A stretch of 64,000 nt of DNA from Sediminicola arcticus (GTDB lineage Bacteria > Bacteroidota > Bacteroidia > Flavobacteriales > Flavobacteriaceae). The stretch lies in assembly GCF_040566695.1 (NCBI RefSeq), contig NZ_JBEXAE010000005.1, positions 1-64,000 on the forward strand, given 5' to 3'. Position numbers and translations under genes: made by a program. This document shows, piece by piece, positions 32,716-41,443 of this stretch. The notes beneath the pieces are model-generated. The model made no database searches and was not told the origin of the DNA. It saw nothing but the letters and a program-made list of their open reading frames with translations. Within the stretch, counting starts at the first letter, position 1. Every line of letters starts with the position of its first letter.

Positions 32716-34131
32716 TTAAAACTGAAAATATATAAACTGCTCACCACTGCCTTGTGCTATTACAATTAAGAAAAATAGTATGGCCCAAAACACCCCTAGA
32801 ATCCATGGCGATGTTTTTTGTGCTACTTCTTTCATTGAGGTGTTTCGCATGGTCCAATGACACAAAAACAAAATACCAATAACAACACATACTTTAATAA
32901 TGCTAAAGGAATCAATAATTTTTTCACCTTGTGGCTGCATATAGAACATAGATTTTATCATATTCCATGCCGTATCAAATTCTCTGGCTCTAAAAAATAC
33001 CCAAGTAATATTAACGCACGAAAAAGTAAGGAATGCTAAAAAAATTCCATTCCATTTCGTTATTTTAAAGGGCATATACTGTTTTTGTAATTTCTCTAAA
33101 ATCAGGTAAGTGCCATGCAATCCCCCCCAAATCATAAAAGTCCAAGCTGCGCCATGCCAAAGGCCACCTAATAACATGGTGAGCATTAAAGCAACATACA
33201 TTCTAGTAATACCATGACGATTGCCTCCTAAAGGAATGTACAAATAGTCTCGTAACCAACTGGATAAAGAAATATGCCATCTGCCCCATAAATCTGAAAA
33301 GCCTAACGATGCATACGGATACCTAAAGTTGTCAGGTAAAATAATACCTAGCATTAAAGCAATACCAATAGCACAAGTTGAGTACCCTGCAAAGTCAAAA
33401 AATATTTGCCCAGAGAAAGCTAAAGTACCTATCCAGGCATCCATACCATGTACTAATTTAGAAGAACCAAACACATCATCAGCTGTTCCAGAAAGCAAGG
33501 TGTCTGCCAATACTACCTTTTGAAAAACACCGATGGTTAATAAAAAAAGGCCCCAAACAAATTGATTGTATGTTGCTCTTTTTTCGTCATAAAATTGTGT
33601 GATTAAATCTTTAGCTCTTACAATTGGTCCTGCAACGAGTTGCGGAAAGAAAGTGACATATAAAGCAAAATCTAAAAAGGTTCTGGCGGGTTCTATTTTT
33701 CGTTTGTATAAATCTATGGTGTACGACATCGTTTGGAAGGTGTAAAACGAAATTCCCATAGGTAGAATAATATCCATTGGCCTGGCTTGAAAATCGACAC
33801 CTACCGTATTTGCTAAAGACACAAAGTTTTCTAAAAGAAAATCACCATATTTAAAAAAGGCTAAAAAACCTAGATTAACAAACATGCTTAAGAGCAACCA
33901 AAATTTTCGTTTTTGAGGATTGTCTTCTACTGCCAAACGTTTTCCTGCTGTCCAATCTACCACAGTAGAAATCCAAAGTAAAATAACTAAAGGCGGATTC
34001 CATAAACCATAGAACACATAACTTGCCAACAGCAACATTCTTTTTTTATTGGTCCAATTTAAAAGTTTTGCGTAGTAAAGTGCTAAAACAATAACCAAAA
34101 ACAAAACGAAACTTAGTGAGTTAAATAGCAT
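32716..34131 (-). CDS. MBOAT-family O-acyltransferase (AlgI-like)
   Basis: 471 residues with about ten membrane helices. GRWHISLSSWLRDYLYIPLGGNR and LLGGLWHGAAWTFMIWGGLHG are the MBOAT signature blocks; the His in the latter is the catalytic one. AlgI-like proteins move acetyl groups across the membrane to exported polysaccharides or other glycans. A gene for a periplasmic SGNH-like partner lies two bases upstream on the same strand, as in alginate and other acetylation systems. No glycosyltransferases are nearby, so the polymer is unknown. Confidence 0.9.
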   Translation of the reverse strand: MLFNSLSFVLFLVIVLALYYAKLLNWTNKKRMLLLASYVFYGLWNPPLVILLWISTVVDWTAGKRLAVEDNPQKRKFWLLLSMFVNLGFLAFFKYGDFLLENFVSLANTVGVDFQARPMDIILPMGISFYTFQTMSYTIDLYKRKIEPARTFLDFALYVTFFPQLVAGPIVRAKDLITQFYDEKRATYNQFVWGLFLLTIGVFQKVVLADTLLSGTADDVFGSSKLVHGMDAWIGTLAFSGQIFFDFAGYSTCAIGIALMLGIILPDNFRYPYASLGFSDLWGRWHISLSSWLRDYLYIPLGGNRHGITRMYVALMLTMLLGGLWHGAAWTFMIWGGLHGTYLILEKLQKQYMPFKITKWNGIFLAFLTFSCVNITWVFFRAREFDTAWNMIKSMFYMQPQGEKIIDSFSIIKVCVVIGILFLCHWTMRNTSMKEVAQKTSPWILGVFWAILFFLIVIAQGSGEQFIYFQF

Positions 34132-34133
34132 AA

Positions 34134-35171
34134 TCAGTTATTTTTCGTGTTTGTAATTGCCTTATCTGCAATCATTATTTTTGCTAATTCAGTTGTAAAG
34201 TATCTTGCATCTTCAGCCGATAAATGTGACCATTCTGGACATTTTAGATGCTTAAGCTGTTCGTAATCTTCAAAATGATAGGCTTGTACATTGGTTTGCT
34301 CTACCAAATTATCCCAAAAATATTTTCTTGGTAATACCTGATTTTCACCCGCTCTTAATCCGCCAGAAGAAGGACAACGTATTAAAATTAGGTTTCCGCC
34401 TCTTGCTTTAAATTTTTCAGCATCTTTTAAAAAAAATGCCATTGTAGCTTCTTTGTCTGGTGGTGGAGCACCTTTGCCAAAATACTTCCAAACGTTAATA
34501 ATGGTGTTGGCAAAAGCGGTATCTGTGAGTGTTCTTTCAATCATTTCCAAATTCCTATCCAACGAAGTTATTTCACCAAATTCATAAAAAGGGGGCATAC
34601 CTTGTGGTATTCTATCGCCAATTTTTATTCTTTTTAGCAAAGCTTTTAAATCTATATTATCATCTAATTCTTGTTCTCCAGCAGACATTAACGCCAAGTT
34701 TTGTTGTAATGGCAATGACAACTGATGATTAATACGTTGTGCATAGGTTCGGTCTTGGTAATAGTCTACTTTGGATTGTGGCCACGACCAAGGCTCCGCT
34801 TTGGGAAACGTTGTTGAAAAGAATAGGCCAGGAGTTACACCAACGATTACGGTACCTGCATAAGCTGTGTTTTCAACAATATCATGAAATACGGGCAAAG
34901 GTGAGCTCCCTACATTGGCCAACTGAATTGGGCGTATACCTGTTTGATTTTCCCAGTTATCCAATTGAATATCAAAAAGTGTACGCGAAGAACCCATTAA
35001 TATAATATTGTCTGGAGTTAAATCTGCAACTCTATCTCGTTGAACAGCCCAAAGTGCTTTATTGTCATCTATGGTTGGGATATAATCTTGTGAACGCCAA
35101 TACAATTCCCAAGCAACAATTCCAATAGTACTTATAAGAAGAGCGCTAAGTAATGATTTTTTTAAATTCAT
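34134..35171 (-). CDS. Membrane-anchored SGNH-like partner of the O-acyltransferase
   Basis: 345 residues. An N-terminal membrane anchor (SLLSALLISTIGIVAWELYW) leaves the rest periplasmic. NIILMGSSRTLFDIQLD near residue 60 resembles SGNH block I; IRPIQLANVGSSPLPVFHDI is the Gly block and ECPEWSHLSAEDARYF-like C-terminal residues supply the last His. The first block has GSS in place of GDS, so catalysis is plausible but not certain. The gene ends two bases before the MBOAT start, so the two act together, like AlgJ/AlgX or PatB with AlgI/PatA. Probable role: final acetyl transfer to an exported glycan. Confidence 0.75.
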   Translation of the reverse strand: MNLKKSLLSALLISTIGIVAWELYWRSQDYIPTIDDNKALWAVQRDRVADLTPDNIILMGSSRTLFDIQLDNWENQTGIRPIQLANVGSSPLPVFHDIVENTAYAGTVIVGVTPGLFFSTTFPKAEPWSWPQSKVDYYQDRTYAQRINHQLSLPLQQNLALMSAGEQELDDNIDLKALLKRIKIGDRIPQGMPPFYEFGEITSLDRNLEMIERTLTDTAFANTIINVWKYFGKGAPPPDKEATMAFFLKDAEKFKARGGNLILIRCPSSGGLRAGENQVLPRKYFWDNLVEQTNVQAYHFEDYEQLKHLKCPEWSHLSAEDARYFTTELAKIMIADKAITNTKNN

Positions 35172-35652
35172 AGAGGTTGGTTTGGTTCAAAATGCGTTTT
35201 TATTTTCGGACATTATATGCAACTCATTGGTTATGATCTCGTTGTGGATATTTGATGTCAATCAAACCTGTTTAGGATTGGATAGGTGATAAATATACGT
35301 AAACTTTTGAATTACAGTATAAAATCGATAATTAATAGGTTTTGGACCCTCTTAGCGTGCTTTGTATTGCCCAGCCAAAATGAAGGTCAACTGCTGCTAA
35401 TGATCCTCATTACTTTTTAAAATTGGCGTTATAGAGGCAGGCGAGGGGCGTTGTTCTCATCTAATTATGTGCAGATTGGTGGGTAATTAAAAAAGATGAT
35501 CTGGCAGAAACTAAGGGCTATTATTTATTTTAAATGCAGTCCTACATACCATTTTGCAGTCTGGCACCATACAGGGCAAACTGTCTTTGCTCGTATGTTT
35601 TACTGTGGGTTATTTATTAATTTTTAGAATACTTTTGTATCAATGAATACAT
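35172..35652. other. 481-bp gap
   Basis: No gene, RNA or clear repeat could be supported. The sequence is AT-rich with several stops in every frame. It lies between the acetylation pair and the receiver-domain remnant and probably represents advanced decay. Confidence 0.45.
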
Positions 35653-35790
35653 TTAGGCTCTGTCAATTGGTTTTGAAATATACTCGTTGTATCCTGCTCC
35701 AATTGCCTTCTCTTTGTCGCATTCTAGGGCAAAAGCGGTCTGAGCAATGATAAATGATTTTTTATTAAATTGAGGTATCTGTTTTAAAGA
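35653..35790 (-). pseudogene. Receiver-domain (REC) C-terminal fragment
   Basis: A minus-strand frame of 45 residues ends at 35653-35655. It reads as the end of a response-regulator receiver domain: FIIAQTAFALECDKEKAIGAGYNEYISKPID. The T/A after IIAQ and the Lys-Pro in YISKPI are the conserved Thr and Lys positions of the phosphoacceptor fold. There is no start and an in-frame stop lies directly upstream. The parent was probably a hybrid sensor kinase or response regulator; only this tail remains. Confidence 0.75.
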
Positions 35791-35794
35791 TTAA

Positions 35795-36309
35795 TTAGAC
35801 CAAGGAGTTATTTGTTGATATTTTTAAAAGTTTAAGAAACTTGATTATGATTTCCCAAAAATATATCCGACGCAAAATTGGATTTATAAAATTGGTCATA
35901 ATGCAATAATTATGATTAAAAGATTCAGAATGATGTTTTTTGTGATGATCTTTACTTTGAATAAGTTTTAGCAGCTGTAACTTTTTAATTACATAGGACG
36001 TTTCACTTCTCCTTTGATGAGACCACTTATGTATCATATTCCAATTGGCACTAAAAAGTAGAAATAACAGAAGCTCCCAGTGAAACCCCCAAATTAGACT
36101 AGGCAAAAAATAAGACTAGAAATTTTATAGACCCCACTGGTTAGCTCCCAATATATTTTGCGAGGATTTTTATGATGTACAAGTAGTAAATTAACAGATT
36201 TTGTCAAATGCCTTCCGTTTATGACCCCACACCTATCTACGGCGAAATGAAATATCCCAGTAACAACGTCTGCAAGGAAAAATAGCAGAATAATTTTTAA
36301 TAAAATCAT
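35795..36309 (-). pseudogene. Frameshifted Kua/CarF (TMEM189-type) plasmanylethanolamine desaturase gene
   Basis: Two overlapping minus-strand frames (36309-36094 and 36106-35795) join to one family. The first has FFLADVVTGIFHFAVDRCG and LLLVHHKNPRKI; the second has ANWNMIHKWSHQ, KLIQSKDHHKKHHSESFN and NYCIMTNFINPIL. These are the His-rich metal motifs of the lipid desaturase domain that makes the vinyl-ether bond of plasmalogens. The break lies in a run of six T on the coding strand; one additional T would restore LIFLPSLIW across the join. A few residues after HHKNPRKI also look missing. About 170 residues when joined. Frameshifted, unless the T-run is a sequencing error or phase-variable. 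Confidence 0.82.
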
Positions 36310-36722
36310 TTGAGTTTATCAACCTTATTTTTGACTCTAACAGACGGCCGGATGATTATGATTTGATAAAATCATCTTGGGGTAGACGTTATCAGATATC
36401 TTTAAAGTCTAGTCCTAAATATAATCTTTTATTGTATTAGAATGTGATTATGTTTTATTGTAAGTACCTGCATATCCAAAAATTAGTTTGGGCCCATCAA
36501 TCTTTTTCACTAGTATTTGAGCCAACACTAAATCGTTTACGATCAAAAACCAATTGTAAAGGTTTTATTATTCTAGATTCTTTAATAATGTGCAAATTCG
36601 CCAAGGGTTTAAAACAAATACGTGCTTAATTTGTTTTGGATTATTCATAGATGTGGTCTCAAACCCATATCATCAGGTACACCTTGTTATTGGTCAGGTT
36701 TTCCAATTATCAATTAGCTAAC
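36310..36722. other. 413-bp gap
   Basis: No gene or structured RNA supported. A 61-codon plus-strand frame (36444-36629) has no protein-like features. At its left end the gap faces the start of the Kua frame; at its right end GCTAACC lies just past the hydrolase stop. Confidence 0.45.
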
Positions 36723-37781
36723 CTATTTATTATCTACATCCTTAATAAATTGGATTAATCCACTGAAATAGGTTTTTGGATCATCGTATTGCGATAAATG
36801 GCTCCCATTGGTGGTTAAACTTCTACCATTTTGAACTTGGGTACTCATCCATTGCATGTACTTAGGGTCCATGGTGTCATATTTCCCTCCAATCATCAAC
36901 GTAGGTATGATTAATTCTTTTAGTCTATTAGAGACATCCCAACCTTTTAAGCTAGCATTGCCTGTAACTCCAAACTCGCTATAGCCCTGCATAAATATGT
37001 AGATATTTTGATTGAGATGTTTAAAGCTCCTTATAACGGATTCTGGCCATTTTTCGAGTGGCATTCTTAAAAAGTGTTCGGTGTAAAAATACTGTGTAAC
37101 GAGCTCGGTATATCTTGGATTTTCAAAATCTTCTTGGGCTTCCAGTTCCATAATTTCTTGATAGACTTCTGAGGGCATTTGTGGGCCTAAAACTTCTTTT
37201 GAAAACTTTTCATATTCAGGAATACTGGCCACCATATTGGAAATGATAAGTCCCTTTAAGTTTTCTTGATATTTCAGCGCATATTCCATTGCCAAGATAC
37301 CGCCCCAAGATTGCCCAAGGAGATAAAAATTGTCTTTATTTAAGTTTAATGCTTTTCGTACCTGCTCCACTTCCTCTACAAAGTGTTCGGTAGTCCATAG
37401 TGTGGAGTCGTTAGGTTGGTCACTATAATAAGATTCTAATTGGTCGTAATAGATGTATTCAATTTCTTCATTTGGTAAATAGCCATCAAAGCATTCAAAA
37501 ACTTCGTGTGTGGCTCCAGGTCCCCCATGGAGTAATAATACCTTTATCTTAGGGTTGTTTCCTACTCGTTTTGTCCACACATTAAATGTACCTTTTGGTG
37601 TGGTAATTGGAATCATTTTAATACCACCTGTAAGCTGGTCATAACTATTAGAATAATCAAAATAGCTTGATGTTTCAGAAGTTTTTTGATTCATTTGTTT
37701 TTCTGCACAGCCGATAAATAGGACCAAAGAAAGGAGCATAAGACCGCACTTTACTATCTTTTTGTTTGTTTTTAGTTTCAT
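36723..37781 (-). CDS. Proline-iminopeptidase-like alpha/beta hydrolase, lipoprotein
   Basis: 352 residues. LMLLSLVLFIGC gives a lipoprotein signal with Cys25. The hydrolase domain has the oxyanion motif LLLHGGPGATHE (82-93) and the nucleophile elbow GQSWGG with Ser158, both typical of the S33 proline iminopeptidase family. MIGGKYDTMDPKYMQW supplies the acid, and NGSHLSQYDDP near the C-terminus the catalytic His. It is therefore an outer-membrane- or periplasm-facing prolyl aminopeptidase. It follows the broken DUF6090 gene by seven bases on the same strand. Confidence 0.88.
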   Translation of the reverse strand: MKLKTNKKIVKCGLMLLSLVLFIGCAEKQMNQKTSETSSYFDYSNSYDQLTGGIKMIPITTPKGTFNVWTKRVGNNPKIKVLLLHGGPGATHEVFECFDGYLPNEEIEYIYYDQLESYYSDQPNDSTLWTTEHFVEEVEQVRKALNLNKDNFYLLGQSWGGILAMEYALKYQENLKGLIISNMVASIPEYEKFSKEVLGPQMPSEVYQEIMELEAQEDFENPRYTELVTQYFYTEHFLRMPLEKWPESVIRSFKHLNQNIYIFMQGYSEFGVTGNASLKGWDVSNRLKELIIPTLMIGGKYDTMDPKYMQWMSTQVQNGRSLTTNGSHLSQYDDPKTYFSGLIQFIKDVDNK

Positions 37782-37788
37782 ATTGATT

Positions 37789-38548
37789 TTAGTTACAATT
37801 AATTATTTTTAATATTATTATGCTTTCGTTATTTTCCAATTTCATTTTTATATTTTCATATGCTGAAATATAGGAACTGGACATAAAAGTCATGATGAAT
37901 AAGCCATTTTTATATTCTCTACTTTCAAATAAAGAATTGAAAATATCTAATCTTATTTTCTGCTCTTCAATGGTTTTTGTTCTTGTAAATACTGGGAATA
38001 GTTGGTCTATATTTATGTGTTTGGAAGCAGGTTTTGAAATGTATTCACGGTAGTCAAATGTTTCATGAACTATGTTTAAATTGTTTGCTTTATAGAGTTC
38101 CTCTAATTCAAGCAAACCACTTTTATAGAATCATTTGAGATTAAATTCAGATTTCCAGAATTTGAAAGTTCCAAAAAGGTTGTGTTGTTTGGTGAGAAAT
38201 TTTCTTCCATTAATGAATTGATAACATTTTTGGCTTATTTAGTTAAGTGAGGAGCAGGCATACCATTCATGTGTTGTGTAAGTTTTTGGTTCCCAAGCAA
38301 CCTGCCTTTTTAAACTTAATTAGGTATTCTAATCTTACAATATCCTTCTTTAAATCAAGAACAATATTTGTTAGATATTTTGCCTCCCTGTTTTTATCTA
38401 TTTTCTCTATACCCCAGTTATTTACTTGGAAAGCAAGAAGAATCCCAATCATTACTAAAATTATTTCTCCTAGTGCATACTTCAGATACTTTCCAGTTTT
38501 GCCTTCTGTAAGTAAATTTTGTCTAATATTTCTAAAGAATTTCAACAT
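37789..38548 (-). pseudogene. Multiply broken DUF6090 gene
   Basis: Begins at ATG 38546-38548 with the DUF6090 signature: LKFFRNIRQNLLTEGKTGKY and a membrane helix (ALGEIILVMIGILLAFQVNNW). The frame shifts in an A-run near 38306-38312, continues as GRLLGNQKLTQHMNGMPAPHLTK, meets TAA at 38235-38237, reads on through ENFSPNNTTFLELSNSGNLN, and shifts again in an A-run near 38121-38124 to finish as LELEELYKANNLNIVHETFDY to 37789. Both shifts fit loss of one A. About 250 codons if repaired. DUF6090 proteins are membrane-anchored and uncharacterised but very common in Flavobacteriia. Not functional as it stands. Confidence 0.85.
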
Positions 38549-38828
38549 TGGTTATTTGTTAGCTCCCATTCCTATTGAGATAAATCACAACTAATAAGCA
38601 AAGTGAATAGGTGCTCTTCATTAGGTAGTTGTGCCTAAATATAGAATATAATTGTCAATAAGTTCTTTTAGGAATACTAAAACTATATTGAATACAAACG
38701 ACTACAAACGTTTGTAAACGAAAGTAACTATTTCCAAACCGAGTGCAACGAAAAGAGGGTGTTAGGTTTGTACCGTCGAAACATAGGAATTCGATAGTAT
38801 GAACTGTAAAACCATTAAAATTTAAATT
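38549..38828. other. 280-bp intergenic region before ssb
   Basis: On its left, TTGTTAGCTCC (38549-38559) and GTTGTGCCTAAAT (near 38626-38638) mark the edges of an 80-base non-coding stretch. The segment TTAGGCACA on its minus strand also occurs at the left end of the window (59-67, plus strand). Further right lies a cluster of CAAACG units with a perfect palindrome (38704-38715). No gene. Confidence 0.4.
38694..38720. promoter_or_regulatory. CAAACG cluster with a perfect 12-bp palindrome, upstream of ssb
   Basis: CAAACG occurs at 38695-38700 and 38705-38710, and AAACG at 38716-38720. The middle copy is part of the palindrome ACAAACGTTTGT (38704-38715). The spacing of about 10 bases puts the copies on one helix face. 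It lies about 110-130 bases upstream of ssb and could be a regulator site. No replication initiator gene is nearby, so an origin is not supported. Confidence 0.4.
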
Positions 38829-39161
38829 ATGAACGCACTTAGAAACAGAGTACAGTTGATTGGTAACTTGGGGAATGACCCAGAAATTGTAAATATGGAA
38901 AGCGGTAGCAAACTTGCCAAATTTTCCATAGCTACTAACGAAACCTACAAAAACACAAAAGGGGAAAAGGTAACCGATACCCAATGGCACAATGTAGTAG
39001 CTTGGGGCAAGACTGCTGAGATTGTAGAAAAATACCTTGTAAAGGGTAATGAGGTAGTAATAGAGGGTAAGCTCACGTCCCGTTCCTACGAGACCAAGGA
39101 AGGCGAAAAGCGGTACGTTACCGAAATAAAATGTAATGAACTTTTAATGTTAGGAAAATAG
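38829..39161 (+). CDS. ssb: Short single-stranded DNA-binding protein
   Basis: 110 residues, all OB-fold: MNALRNRVQLIGNLGNDPEI, KLAKFSIATNETYKN, TQWHNVVAWGKTAEIVEKYL and GNEVVIEGKLTSRSYETKEGEKRYVTEI are standard SSB blocks. The Trp and aromatic residues for ssDNA stacking are present. It stops right after the last strand (CNELLMLGK) and lacks the Gly/Gln-rich linker and the acidic DDIPF-type tail through which SSB recruits repair and replication proteins. So it is probably a second SSB for a special role, with the main SSB elsewhere. Ends at a strong terminator. Confidence 0.92.
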   Translation: MNALRNRVQLIGNLGNDPEIVNMESGSKLAKFSIATNETYKNTKGEKVTDTQWHNVVAWGKTAEIVEKYLVKGNEVVIEGKLTSRSYETKEGEKRYVTEIKCNELLMLGK

Positions 39162-39173
39162 AACCTTTACATT

Positions 39174-39214
39174 AAAAGCCCCAGAATGGATACGCTCTTT
39201 CTGGGGCTTTTTTA
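39174..39214 (+). terminator. Strong Rho-independent terminator after ssb
   Basis: AAAAGCCCCAGA (39174-39185) pairs perfectly with TCTGGGGCTTTT (39200-39211), followed by further T. It sits 12 bases after the ssb stop and also faces the convergent M28 peptidase gene. Confidence 0.9.
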
Positions 39215-39231
39215 TTGGTAGTGGTTTGTGG

Positions 39232-40788
39232 TTATTCGTTTTTTCCTCCATCACGGTTAGGAGATCTCGTCGCTGGCCAGGTCATTTGCTCTCCAGTTCT
39301 CGGATTCATAGGCAGTACTGACTTTTCCTTAGAGGTTCTATCTGGGTCCTCACTGGCCATATAGGCCAAAATGGCGGTTAGGATGGCGTTGTTTCTTACA
39401 TCATCAAATACAATTTTATCATAGGTATCCAAATTCGTATGCCAGGTATAATTAAAATAGCTCCAGTTTAAGGAACTCAATGAAAATGCAGGGGCACCTT
39501 CCGCTACAAAAGAGGCGTAATCCGATCCTCCTCCTCCGGGAGTACCTGGAAAGGTGGTTTCTATCTCTTTGGTAATAGACTCTGGTGCGGCCTCTAACCA
39601 GCTACCCATATAATCGTAAGCGTTTAAAAAGCCCTGCCCTGAAATACGGACCACCCTGCCAGTTCCATTGTCTTGGTTAAAGAGTGCCTGAACGCCTTCT
39701 ACGATTTCGGGATGGTCTTCCACAAAAGCACGGGAACCATTTAAGCCTTGTTCCTCACTGCCCCAATGCCCCACAATAATTGTGCGCTTTGGGTTGGGAT
39801 AGATCTTTTTAAGGATACGTGCGGCTTCCATCATGGTAATGGTACCAGTGCCATTATCTGTAGCACCTGTGGCGCCATCCCATGAATCAAAATGTGCGGA
39901 AAGAATAATATATTCATTGGGTAATTCTGTTCCTGGGATTGTTGCAATGGTATTAAAGGTGGGAACGGTACCTAATTCCTTGGATTCTGCCATCACTTTA
40001 ATAATAGGTTGTTCTCCGTGTTCTACCATACGGTACAGCAAACCATAATCTTCTAAAGAAAGATCTACTACAGAAATCTCCGTGGTATTAGCACTAAAGA
40101 TTTTATTGGCACCAAAACCTTCGGACCAACGGGATTGGATGATACCAATGGCCCCTGCCTTTTCCAAAGCTCCGTTTATATTCCTACTAGTATATCCTGT
40201 TTTTTTAATGCGCTCTCTCCAAGCATCGTTCTGTGCATCCCGGTCGTTTTTCATTTTTTCGAAGGACTCCTTTGTGGCAAATTCCTCCCAATTATAATCG
40301 GGCCTGCCCGTTGGTTGTATCATGGAGACCATCACAAATTTGCCCTTGACATTTGGCAACCATTTCTTAAAGGCCAAAGAATCTGCCACATCGGGGATGA
40401 TGATCATTCCTGCTGTAATTCCTTTTTTAGGGGTGCTTGGACTCCAGGCCAACTGCATACCGCTTAGACTTACCACCCTAGGAGAAACAAGGTCTACATG
40501 GGTAATTCCACGCTCCCATCCGCGCCATTGACCCCATTTTTCATTTTTGGCCGTAATGCCCCATTGCGCATACTTTTCAACGGCCCAGTTGTGGGCTTTC
40601 TGCATTTGCGGAGTGCCTACCAAACGTGGTCCTATGACGTCCATAAGTTCATGGGCCAAAGGCTCCAATTGGGAATTTTCATTGGCCTCTTTTACTATTT
40701 TATCGACAATATCTTTTGTAGTCTGTGCAAAGGCAATAATGCCATGCAGCATAAAAAACACTAATAGAAATGGTAATTTTTTTTTCAT
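39232..40788 (-). CDS. Secreted M28-family metallopeptidase
   Basis: 518 residues from ATG 40786-40788 (a TTG lies two codons upstream). The signal peptide is KKKLPFLLVFFMLHGIIAFAQ. The catalytic region has LSAHFDSWDGATGATDNGTG (first His and bridging Asp), GHWGSEEQGLNGSRAF (Glu-Glu), FNQDNGTGR and a late YTWHTNLDTYDKI (last zinc His). A protease-associated-type insert lies before it (AGMIIIPDVADSLAF). This layout is that of the carboxypeptidase-Q-like M28B group. Extracytoplasmic dipeptide or peptide hydrolysis is expected. Single gene, complete. Confidence 0.87.
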   Translation of the reverse strand: MKKKLPFLLVFFMLHGIIAFAQTTKDIVDKIVKEANENSQLEPLAHELMDVIGPRLVGTPQMQKAHNWAVEKYAQWGITAKNEKWGQWRGWERGITHVDLVSPRVVSLSGMQLAWSPSTPKKGITAGMIIIPDVADSLAFKKWLPNVKGKFVMVSMIQPTGRPDYNWEEFATKESFEKMKNDRDAQNDAWRERIKKTGYTSRNINGALEKAGAIGIIQSRWSEGFGANKIFSANTTEISVVDLSLEDYGLLYRMVEHGEQPIIKVMAESKELGTVPTFNTIATIPGTELPNEYIILSAHFDSWDGATGATDNGTGTITMMEAARILKKIYPNPKRTIIVGHWGSEEQGLNGSRAFVEDHPEIVEGVQALFNQDNGTGRVVRISGQGFLNAYDYMGSWLEAAPESITKEIETTFPGTPGGGGSDYASFVAEGAPAFSLSSLNWSYFNYTWHTNLDTYDKIVFDDVRNNAILTAILAYMASEDPDRTSKEKSVLPMNPRTGEQMTWPATRSPNRDGGKNE

Positions 40789-40955
40789 GGACAAAGGTTT
40801 GTTAAAAGTTGAATGTACTAAGATACTAATTTAGTACTCTAGTTGAAAAGGATAAATTTTAAAGGGTGGTGTAGAAATTTTGGTAGGGTTTTTTCAACTT
40901 CAATTGTTACTGTAGTAGAAGCGTAATAGTAATAAAGTAGAATTTAATTTTTGAT

Positions 40956-41396
40956 ATGAAACAGATACAGACGTTAATGGCTCTAGGATTGTTCATAGGT
41001 TCATTTTCTGCCTTTGCACAAAATGAAGAAGGCAATGAGGAGCAAAAATTATCTTATTATGAGCAAAGGGCACAGCAGGATGCTACGTATGAACAAGAAT
41101 TGAGAACGGAGAATGAAGAAGAGGCAGAAGAATTTTGGGAAGACCAACAGGCTTATGAGAAAGATTTAAAGAAAAGGGATAAAAGAGCTTATAAGGCCTA
41201 TATGAAAGGTAAAAGGGATACCTACCAAGAACATGCCTGTCATTGTAACCACGATCATCACAGTGCTCATTTCTATTATTATGCCGACTATTATTATAGT
41301 TCCCCGAGGTATTATAGAAGTTCCCCTAGAAGGAGTACAATTAGCACAGGGGTTAGAGTTGGAGCCCCAAGAGTACGGTTGGGAATTGGATTGTAA
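40956..41396 (+). CDS. Exported acidic/Tyr-His-rich protein, unknown function
   Basis: 146 residues. A clear signal peptide ends at SAFAQ (about residue 22). The next 70 residues are charged and probably one long helix or coiled coil (YEQELRTENEEEAEEFWED; KDLKKRDKRAYKAYMKGK). The C-terminal third is low-complexity: HACHCNHDHHSAH, then YYYADYYYSSPRYYRSSPRR, then a basic Arg/Val/Gly end. The Cys/His cluster could bind metal. No family recognised; probably periplasmic or surface-associated. Followed by a strong terminator. Confidence 0.65.
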   Translation: MKQIQTLMALGLFIGSFSAFAQNEEGNEEQKLSYYEQRAQQDATYEQELRTENEEEAEEFWEDQQAYEKDLKKRDKRAYKAYMKGKRDTYQEHACHCNHDHHSAHFYYYADYYYSSPRYYRSSPRRSTISTGVRVGAPRVRLGIGL

Positions 41397-41411
41397 TGAA
41401 AAAAGAGAAGA

Positions 41412-41439
41412 AAAAACACCGCCATTTGGCGGTGTTTTT
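41412..41439. terminator. Strong bidirectional terminator
   Basis: AAAAACACCGCC and GGCGGTGTTTTT form a perfect 12-bp stem around ATTT. It lies between the convergent Tyr/His-rich gene and the small Cys-rich gene, with U-runs for both strands. Confidence 0.9.
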
Positions 41440-41443
41440 GATT

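Noticed and set aside
38694..38720. Plasmid-type iterons or a replication origin
   Set aside because: Only three short units and no initiator gene; a regulator site is simpler.
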